Below are positions 58,774 to 64,000 of a stretch of 64,000 nt of DNA, in pieces. Each line of letters starts with the position of its first letter. Positions within the stretch are counted from its first letter, which is position 1. The position numbers were made by a program, and so were the translations under genes. Source of the DNA: Streptomyces flavofungini (GTDB taxonomy: Bacteria; Actinomycetota; Actinomycetes; Streptomycetales; Streptomycetaceae); the NCBI RefSeq assembly GCF_014650815.1, contig NZ_BMVR01000018.1:1-64000 (forward strand), in the 5' to 3' direction. The notes beneath the pieces are model-generated. The model made no database searches and was not told where the DNA came from. It saw nothing but the letters and a program-made list of their open reading frames with translations.

Positions 58774-58950
58774 GGGCTGAGGGCACTCACGCACCGGGCC
58801 GGGCTCCCCTGGGGGAGCCCGGCCCGCGGCGTGTCCGGGGGAGGGGGGCGAGGGGCGCTTCGCGGCTGCGGGGCGTCGTCCGGCCCGCGGTCGGCGGTCC
58901 GTTCGGCGGCTCGTTCGGCGGCCCGGTCAGAGGGGCCGCGGCAGTACCGG

Positions 58951-59154
58951 TCAGAAGGTCTGCAGCGTCACCAGCGTGATGCGGCGCGCCTCGCCCTCGC
59001 CGGTCACCTCGATGCGGACCCGCTGGCCGGGCCTGAGCAGGCGCAGGCCGCCGGCGTCGAACGCCGGGGTGTCGAAGGGCACCGGGGTGCCGTCGTCGAG
59101 GAGCACGCTGCCCGTGCGGGTGTCGGAGTCGTACGTGTACGCGGTGGCCTGCAT
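58951..59154 (-). CDS. Small cold-shock-like/OB-type hypothetical protein
   Basis: A 67-residue protein, ATG 59154: MQATAYTYDSDTRTGSVLLD, DGTPVPFDTPAF, LRPGQRVRIEV and ITLVTLQTF. The strand pattern and the GSVLLDDGT segment resemble cold-shock-like beta barrels but lack the RNP motifs, so nucleic-acid binding is doubtful. It follows cofC with a 13-bp gap on the same strand and is probably co-transcribed with it. Confidence 0.75.
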   Translation of the reverse strand: MQATAYTYDSDTRTGSVLLDDGTPVPFDTPAFDAGGLRLLRPGQRVRIEVTGEGEARRITLVTLQTF

Positions 59155-59167
59155 GGGGGAAGCGTAC

Positions 59168-59866
59168 TCAGTCCGGGATCAGCAGCCCGGCGGCCGCCGC
59201 GGCCGTGTGCGGACCCACGCCCAGGGCGAGCGCGGCCCGCAGGTCGTCGCCGGTGTCCACGTCCTGGCGCACGGAACCGGCGCGGCCGATGTCGGTGGTG
59301 GCTCCAGCGGCCCCAGCAGCCCCGGTGACCCCAGCGGCCCCGGCCTGCCCGCTGCCGAGTTCCACCGCTCCCGAGTCCCGGTGGCGCGCCCGGGACGGCC
59401 CGCCGAATTGGGGCCGCAATTCCGTGCCGGGGGCCGCGGTGAGCAGCGTCGTGCCGATTCCCGCGGCGTCCGCGAGAAAAGCGCGGGGGAATGGGGCGGC
59501 GGCATCGAGGACGCGGGCCAATTCGCGGGGGCGCAGCGCGGGCAGATCGGCGTTGAGGGCCGCCACGGGTGCCTCGGGGTGCCAGGAACGCACCTGGTGC
59601 GCCGCGTGCGCCAGGGCGGCGTTGAGGCCGTCTCCCGGGGTGTCGGGGACGACGCGGGCGCCGAGCGCGGCCAGTTCGCGGCTCGCGCGGACGTCGTCCG
59701 TGACGACCACCACATCCCGCACCGCCGGGCAGGCCACCGCCGCGGCCACCGTGTCCTGCGCGAACGCGAGGGCCAGCGCGGGCCGCAGGCCGTCTCCGGC
59801 GGCGGGCGCGAGGCGGCTCTTGGCCCGCTCCAGGGGCTTGAGCGGTATCACCACGGTCCACTGCAC
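59168..59866 (-). CDS. cofC: 2-phospho-L-lactate guanylyltransferase (CofC/FbiD type)
   Basis: A 232-residue nucleotidyltransferase of F420 synthesis that activates phospholactate or phosphoenolpyruvate with GTP. VVIPLKPLERAKSRLAP at the start is the nucleotide-binding loop, and ALNADLPALRP is the metal site. FLADAAGIGTTLLTA and a GTELRPQFGGPSRARH segment follow. A low-complexity Gly/Ala insert (GQAGAAGVTGAAGAAGAT) separates this from the final DVDTGDDLRAALALGVG. GTG 59866 is chosen because family homology begins there; upstream frame has no ribosome site. It is divergent from the acyltransferase gene. Confidence 0.88.
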   Translation of the reverse strand: MQWTVVIPLKPLERAKSRLAPAAGDGLRPALALAFAQDTVAAAVACPAVRDVVVVTDDVRASRELAALGARVVPDTPGDGLNAALAHAAHQVRSWHPEAPVAALNADLPALRPRELARVLDAAAPFPRAFLADAAGIGTTLLTAAPGTELRPQFGGPSRARHRDSGAVELGSGQAGAAGVTGAAGAAGATTDIGRAGSVRQDVDTGDDLRAALALGVGPHTAAAAAGLLIPD

Positions 59867-60095
59867 GCCCGGCTCCGTCCTTCGCGTGAGCCCATTGTGA
59901 CCTGCGGGAAGGGGGCGGACGGGAGGTGGGGTGCGGGGGCGGCGGCCGGTGCGCCGGGCCGTTCCCCGGCGCGAACGGGCCGCAAGGGGCGTGACGGGGG
60001 GAGGGCGGACGGGTGGGCGTACGGTGTTCTCGACAGGACGGCAGCCCGGGGCGACACTTGTGCGGCCGACCAGGCTCATGGAGGAAGGTGTCCGA

Positions 60096-60926
60096 GTGTC
60101 CCGCCGCAGAATCGGCTTCTGGTACCGCTTGGCGGCGGTCATCGCTAAACCGCCGCTGTTGGTTCTGATCAAGCGGGACTGGCGGGGAATGGAGAACATT
60201 CCGGCCGACGGCGGTTTTATCACCGCCGTGAACCACAATTCGCATCTCGACCCGTTCGCGTACGCCCACTTTCAGTACAACACCGGGCGGGTCCCGCGTT
60301 TCCTCGCCAAGCACGGGCTCTTCAAGAAGGGCTTCATCGGGGCGTTCATGCGGGGCACCGGGCAGATCCCCGTCTACCGCGAGACCACCAACGCGCTGAG
60401 CGCCTTCCGGGCCGCCATCGAGGCCGTCGAGCGCGGCGAATGCGTGGCGTTCTACCCCGAGGGCACCCTCACCCGCGACCCCGACCTGTGGCCCATGACG
60501 GCCAAGACGGGTGTCGCGCGCGTGGCCCTGCAGACCAAGTGCCCGGTCATTCCGGTGGCCCAGTGGGGCGCCAACGAGGTGCTGCCGCCGTACGCGAAGA
60601 AGCCCGACGTGCTGCCCCGCAAGACGCACCACGTGCTCGCCGGCGAGCCGGTCGACCTGGCGCGCTTCTACGACAAGGAGATGACCCCGGACCTCCTGAA
60701 GGAGGCCACCGAGGCCATCATGGCGGCCATCACCGAGCTCCTGGAGGAGCTGCGCGGCGAGAAGGCCCCGCAGAAGCGTTACGACCCGCGTGAGGTTCGT
60801 CTCGCGCAGCGCCGCAAGGCCAAGGCGACCGGGACGTCCGGGGCCTCGGCCGAGGCCGAGGGGGACGCGCCCGCCGGGGGCGCCAGCAGCCGTACAGAGC
60901 AAGGCAGTTCGGAGGAGAGCAAGTGA
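60096..60926 (+). CDS. 1-acyl-glycerol-3-phosphate acyltransferase (PlsC type)
   Basis: A 276-residue membrane-associated acyltransferase. The NHxxxxD motif is NHNSHLD (46-52) and the second block is FYPEGTLTRD (119-128). VPRFLAKHGLFKKGFIG and GTGQIPVYR are further family marks. It should acylate lysophosphatidate in phospholipid synthesis. GTG 60096 is chosen because GGAGGAAGG lies seven bases before it. The C-terminal 40 residues are a disordered tail. It overlaps gpsA by four bases (GTGA), which supplies glycerol-3-phosphate for the same pathway. Confidence 0.9.
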   Translation: MSRRRIGFWYRLAAVIAKPPLLVLIKRDWRGMENIPADGGFITAVNHNSHLDPFAYAHFQYNTGRVPRFLAKHGLFKKGFIGAFMRGTGQIPVYRETTNALSAFRAAIEAVERGECVAFYPEGTLTRDPDLWPMTAKTGVARVALQTKCPVIPVAQWGANEVLPPYAKKPDVLPRKTHHVLAGEPVDLARFYDKEMTPDLLKEATEAIMAAITELLEELRGEKAPQKRYDPREVRLAQRRKAKATGTSGASAEAEGDAPAGGASSRTEQGSSEESK

Positions 60927-61933
60927 CCAAGCCCCTGAAGGCTGCCGTCTTCGGAACCGGCTCGTGGGGGACGGCCTTCGGGATGGTCCTGGCCGACGCC
61001 GGCTGCGACGTCACCCTGTGGGCCCGCCGCGCCGAACTCGCCGCCGCGGTCAACTCCACGCACACCAACCCGGACTACCTGCCGGGCGTCGAGCTGCCGC
61101 GGAACCTGACCGCCACCACCGACCCGGCCGCCGCCGCGGCCGACGCCGACTTCACCGTGCTCGCCGTGCCCTCGCAGACGCTGCGCGGCAACCTCGCCGC
61201 CTGGGCCCCGCTGCTCGCCCCCGACACGGTGCTCGTGTCGCTGATGAAGGGCGTCGAGCTGGGCTCCGCCATGCGCATGAGCGAGGTCGTCGAGGACGTC
61301 ACCAAGGCCCCCGCCGAGCGGATCGCCGTCGTCACCGGGCCCAACCTGGCCCGCGAGATCGCCGCCCGCCAGCCCGCCGCGTCCGTGGTCGCGTGCACGG
61401 ACGAATCGGTCGCCCAGCGCCTCCAGGCCGCCTGCCACACCCCGTACTTCCGGCCGTACACCAACACCGACGTCGTCGGCTGCGAACTCGGCGGCGCGGT
61501 CAAGAACGTCATCGGGCTCGCCGTCGGCATCGCGGACGGCATGGGCCTCGGCGACAACACCAAGGGCTCGCTCATCACGCGCGGCCTCGCCGAGACCACC
61601 CGGCTCGGCCTCGCCATGGGCGCCGACCCGCTGACGTTCGCCGGGCTCGCGGGCCTCGGCGACCTGGTGGCGACCTGCTCCTCGCCGCTCTCGCGCAACC
61701 ACACCTTCGGCACCAACCTCGGCAAGGGCATGACCCTGCAGGAGACCATCGCGGTCACCAAGCAGACCGCGGAGGGCGTCAAGTCCTGCGAGTCCGTGCT
61801 CGATCTGGCCCGCAGGCACGGCGTCGACATGCCGATCACCGAGACGGTCGTGGGCATCGTGCACGAGGGCACGCCGCCGCTGGTCGCCCTCAAGGAGCTG
61901 ATGTCGCGCAGCGCCAAGCCCGAGCGCCGCTGA
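60923..61933 (+). CDS. gpsA: NAD(P)+-dependent glycerol-3-phosphate dehydrogenase
   Basis: A 336-residue enzyme that reduces dihydroxyacetone phosphate to sn-glycerol-3-phosphate, the backbone of phospholipids. The Rossmann loop is FGTGSWGTAFG (9-19). VTGPNLAREIA, the catalytic-lysine region GAVKNVIGLAVGIADGMGLGDN, LGDLVATCSSPLSRNHTFG and AEGVKSCESV complete the family pattern. Start GTG 60923 overlaps the acyltransferase stop by four bases, so the two are translationally coupled. Confidence 0.97.
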   Translation: MTKPLKAAVFGTGSWGTAFGMVLADAGCDVTLWARRAELAAAVNSTHTNPDYLPGVELPRNLTATTDPAAAAADADFTVLAVPSQTLRGNLAAWAPLLAPDTVLVSLMKGVELGSAMRMSEVVEDVTKAPAERIAVVTGPNLAREIAARQPAASVVACTDESVAQRLQAACHTPYFRPYTNTDVVGCELGGAVKNVIGLAVGIADGMGLGDNTKGSLITRGLAETTRLGLAMGADPLTFAGLAGLGDLVATCSSPLSRNHTFGTNLGKGMTLQETIAVTKQTAEGVKSCESVLDLARRHGVDMPITETVVGIVHEGTPPLVALKELMSRSAKPERR

Positions 61934-62026
61934 CGCCCGCGAGGGTTCGGGCCGTGCTCCCGCTGACCCGCCGGTCACCGGCGGCGCACTGACTCCGCTG
62001 AGGCCACCGGGTACGCTCGAAGCGAT

Positions 62027-63172
62027 ATGAGCAGCGAGAACCTCCCCCAGAGCCCCCGCAAGCCGCGTGTGGCCGTCGTGTTCGGCGGCCGCAGCTCGGA
62101 GCACGGCATCTCCGTCGTCACCGCCGGTGCCGTACTGCGTGCCATCGACCGGACCAAGTACGACGTGCTGCCGATCGGCATCACGACGGACGGGCGCTGG
62201 GCGCTGACCGCGGACGACCCCGACCGGATGGCCATCGCCGACCGCAAGGTGCCCAGCGTCACCGAGCTCGCCGAGTCCACCGAGGGCGGCGTCGTCCTGC
62301 CCGTCGATCCCGGCAACCGCGAGGTCGTCTACAGCGAGCCCGGCGCCGTGCCCAAGGTGCTCGGCGAGGTCGACGTGGTCTTCCCGATGCTGCACGGCCC
62401 GTACGGCGAGGACGGCACCCTCCAGGGGCTCCTGGAGCTGTCCGGCGTGCCGTACGTGGGCGCGGGCGTGCTCGCCTCGGCCGTCGGCCAGGACAAGGAG
62501 TACATGAAGCGGGTCTTCACCTCCTTCGGGCTGCCCGTCGGCCCGTACCTGGTGATCCGGCCCCGCGAGTGGCAGCGCGAGGAGAAGAACGCCCGGCAGC
62601 GCGTCGCGGACTTCGCGGGCGAGCACGGCTGGCCGCTGTTCATCAAGCCCGCGCGCGCGGGCTCCTCGATCGGCATCACCAAGGTCGACTCCTTCGAAGG
62701 CCTCGACGAGGCCATCGCGGAGGCGCAGCGCCACGACCCGAAGATCATCGTGGAGGCGCTGCTCCGCGGCCGCGAGATCGAGTGCGGCGTCCTGGAGTTC
62801 GAGGACGGCCCCCGCGCGAGCGTGCCCGCCGAGATCCCGCCGGTGCAGGCGCACGACTACTACGACTTCGAGGCGAAGTACATCGACTCGACGCCCGGTC
62901 TGGTGCCCGCCCCGCTGACCGCCGAGGAGACCGCCGAGGTGCAGCGGCTCGCGGTCGCGGCCTTCGAGGCGACGTCCTGTGAGGGCCTGGTGCGCGCGGA
63001 CTTCTTCCTCACCGAGGACGGGCAGTTCGTCATCAACGAGATCAACACGATGCCGGGCTTCACGCCGATCTCCATGTACCCGCAGATGTGGGAGAAGAGC
63101 GGCGTCGGCTACGCGGAGCTGGTGGACCGCCTCATCCAGGCGGCGCTGGACCGGTCCACGGGGCTGCGCTAG
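62027..63172 (+). CDS. ddl: D-alanine--D-alanine ligase
   Basis: A 381-residue ATP-grasp enzyme that makes D-Ala-D-Ala for peptidoglycan. VAVVFGGRSSEHGISVVTAG at the start, PMLHGPYGEDGTLQGLLEL, PLFIKPARAGSSIGITKV (ATP site), YYDFEAKYIDSTPG (omega loop with the Tyr of D-Ala:D-Ala ligases) and INEINTMPGFTPISMYPQM are all present. Nothing suggests a D-Ala-D-Lac (VanA-type) specificity. It begins 93 bp after gpsA. No hairpin is obvious between them. Confidence 0.97.
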   Translation: MSSENLPQSPRKPRVAVVFGGRSSEHGISVVTAGAVLRAIDRTKYDVLPIGITTDGRWALTADDPDRMAIADRKVPSVTELAESTEGGVVLPVDPGNREVVYSEPGAVPKVLGEVDVVFPMLHGPYGEDGTLQGLLELSGVPYVGAGVLASAVGQDKEYMKRVFTSFGLPVGPYLVIRPREWQREEKNARQRVADFAGEHGWPLFIKPARAGSSIGITKVDSFEGLDEAIAEAQRHDPKIIVEALLRGREIECGVLEFEDGPRASVPAEIPPVQAHDYYDFEAKYIDSTPGLVPAPLTAEETAEVQRLAVAAFEATSCEGLVRADFFLTEDGQFVINEINTMPGFTPISMYPQMWEKSGVGYAELVDRLIQAALDRSTGLR

Positions 63173-63211
63173 CCGTTCGTCCCGTACGGGTGTCGCCTGG
63201 GCCGGACCCGG

Positions 63212-63709
63212 TCAGGCGACACCCTGGGGGATGGTCTTCTTGATCGGCGCGGCGAAGTCCGTGAGCGGGCTGAGGCCGCCCCCCGCCCGCTCCTTGGGCA
63301 AACGCACTTCTACGTAGGCCTGGCGCAGCGCGGTGGTGAAGACGTACGAGCCGTCGTCGCGCTTCTGAAGCAGCCAGGCGACGCCGTTCACCTTCACGCC
63401 GTCCGACTTGGCCACCTCGGGGTCGGACATCTCGGGGGGCCGCTCCACACCGCAGCGCAGTATGATCGCCGGGTCTCCCCACCCGGCGGTCAACTCCGAC
63501 TTCGGTCCGGGGTCGGTGCGCTCCAGACCGTCGACCTTCTTCGGGAGCTGAGCACGCAGATCCCGGCAGAGCCCCGCGGCCTTCGCGGCCGGGGACGGAA
63601 CCACCACCGACGCTGTGTCGTCCGTTGATGAGCAGGCCGTTGACGCGATCAGCGTTGCGCAAGCGGCCGCACCTATGAGACAGCGGCGCCGGAGACGGGG
63701 GAAGTTCAC
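63212..63709 (-). CDS. DUF3515-family exported protein, probable lipoprotein
   Basis: A 165-residue protein starting at GTG 63709. It has a basic N-terminus (RLRRRC), a hydrophobic segment (IGAAACATLIASTACSS) and a Cys that could be lipidated, although the residue at -3 is Ser rather than Leu. The mature domain (LCRDLRAQLPKKVDGLER, AGWGDPAIILRCGVERP, LQKRDDGSYVFTTALRQAYVEV) matches the actinobacterial DUF3515 family, with two conserved Cys. Function unknown. It is convergent with ddl. Confidence 0.85.
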   Translation of the reverse strand: MNFPRLRRRCLIGAAACATLIASTACSSTDDTASVVVPSPAAKAAGLCRDLRAQLPKKVDGLERTDPGPKSELTAGWGDPAIILRCGVERPPEMSDPEVAKSDGVKVNGVAWLLQKRDDGSYVFTTALRQAYVEVRLPKERAGGGLSPLTDFAAPIKKTIPQGVA

Positions 63710-63729
63710 CGGGCCAGGGTAGACGGGGG

Positions 63730-63963
63730 CTACAAGTGCACGACCGGGCAGGTCAGGGTTCTGGTGATGCCGTCCACCTGCTGGACCTTGGCGACCACCA
63801 TGCGGCCGAGTTCGTCGACCGTGTCCGCCTGCGCGCGCACGATGACATCGTAGGGACCGGTCACGTCCTCGGCCTGGATCACTCCCGGGATCTTGCCGAT
63901 CAGCTCGGCGACGGTCGACGCCTTGCCGACCTCGGTCTGGATCAGGATGTACGCCTGTACCAC
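63730..63963 (-). CDS. Stand-alone AsnC/Lrp effector-binding (RAM) domain protein
   Basis: A 77-residue protein that is only the C-terminal ligand domain of Lrp/AsnC regulators: VQAYILIQTEVGKASTVAEL, IPGVIQAEDVTGPYDVIVRA and TVDELGRMVVAKVQQVDGIT. No DNA-binding domain is present. Such proteins bind amino acids and may form mixed oligomers with full Lrp proteins. GGAGG lies before ATG 63963. It is followed closely by the DUF3515 gene on the same strand. Confidence 0.92.
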   Translation of the reverse strand: MVQAYILIQTEVGKASTVAELIGKIPGVIQAEDVTGPYDVIVRAQADTVDELGRMVVAKVQQVDGITRTLTCPVVHL

Positions 63964-64000
63964 GGAACCTCCAGGGCGGCCACGAGGATCATGTGGGGAG

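Noticed and set aside
58057..58794. Leftward frame opposite hupS encoding a Leu/Gly/Arg-repeat protein.
   Set aside because: It is the complement of the Lys/Ala repeat tail and is not a credible protein.

Overview
The window is chromosomal DNA of a high-GC actinomycete, almost certainly a Streptomyces. The evidence is strong G/C bias at third codon positions, two conservons (cvnABCD), a HupS-type HU protein with a lysine/alanine tail, the AccB/AccE acyl-CoA carboxylase pair, F420 (cofC) and mycothiol-type enzymes, and an ndgR-leuCD locus. Gene order from leuB to leuCD resembles the conserved core of Streptomyces chromosomes; this is from memory and was not computed.

Layout. 1-5.5 kb: a partial CDP-alcohol phosphotransferase, an AAC(2')-type acetyltransferase, an oxidoreductase/LysR divergent pair and a secreted purple acid phosphatase. 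5.6-8.0 kb: leuB and ilvE. 8.0-22 kb is the accessory-looking part: a TetR/quinone-oxidoreductase pair with a clear operator, an NCS1 permease divergent from a compact operon (fused ureAB, a divergent ureC, agmatine deiminase aguA, TetR), then five tandem genes for secreted beta-propeller proteins. 22-24 kb: cimA, preceded by a candidate leader peptide and attenuator. 24-33 kb: GH30 glycosidase, a glycine-rich membrane protein, ankyrin, mycothiol-dependent enzyme, hydrolase, YceI, and a ribbon-helix-helix regulator with a DUF4097 protein.

33-35 kb: accB-accE. 35-49 kb: a large NACHT-LRR ATPase followed by two adjacent conservon operons. 49.9-54.4 kb: a small protein, an FAA hydrolase, gltX, an orphan RelE/ParE-like toxin, a HAD hydrolase and a five-gene tRNA cluster (Gln, Glu, Glu, Gln, Glu) with a DasR-like site inside it. 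54.4-57.4 kb: ndgR divergent from leuCD with a long palindrome between them. 58-64 kb: hupS, cofC, an acyltransferase with gpsA, ddl, a DUF3515 lipoprotein and a stand-alone AsnC-type effector domain.

How the genes work together. Branched-chain amino-acid synthesis recurs (leuB, ilvE, cimA, leuCD, ndgR). gltX lies beside the tRNAs it is expected to charge. The ureAB-ureC-aguA-tetR operon with its permease looks like a catabolic unit for a guanidino or ureido compound. The most unusual candidates are that urease-like/agmatine deiminase unit (active site kept, flap Cys replaced by Val), the NACHT-LRR protein, the cimA leader, and the leaderless RHH promoter with three evenly spaced boxes.
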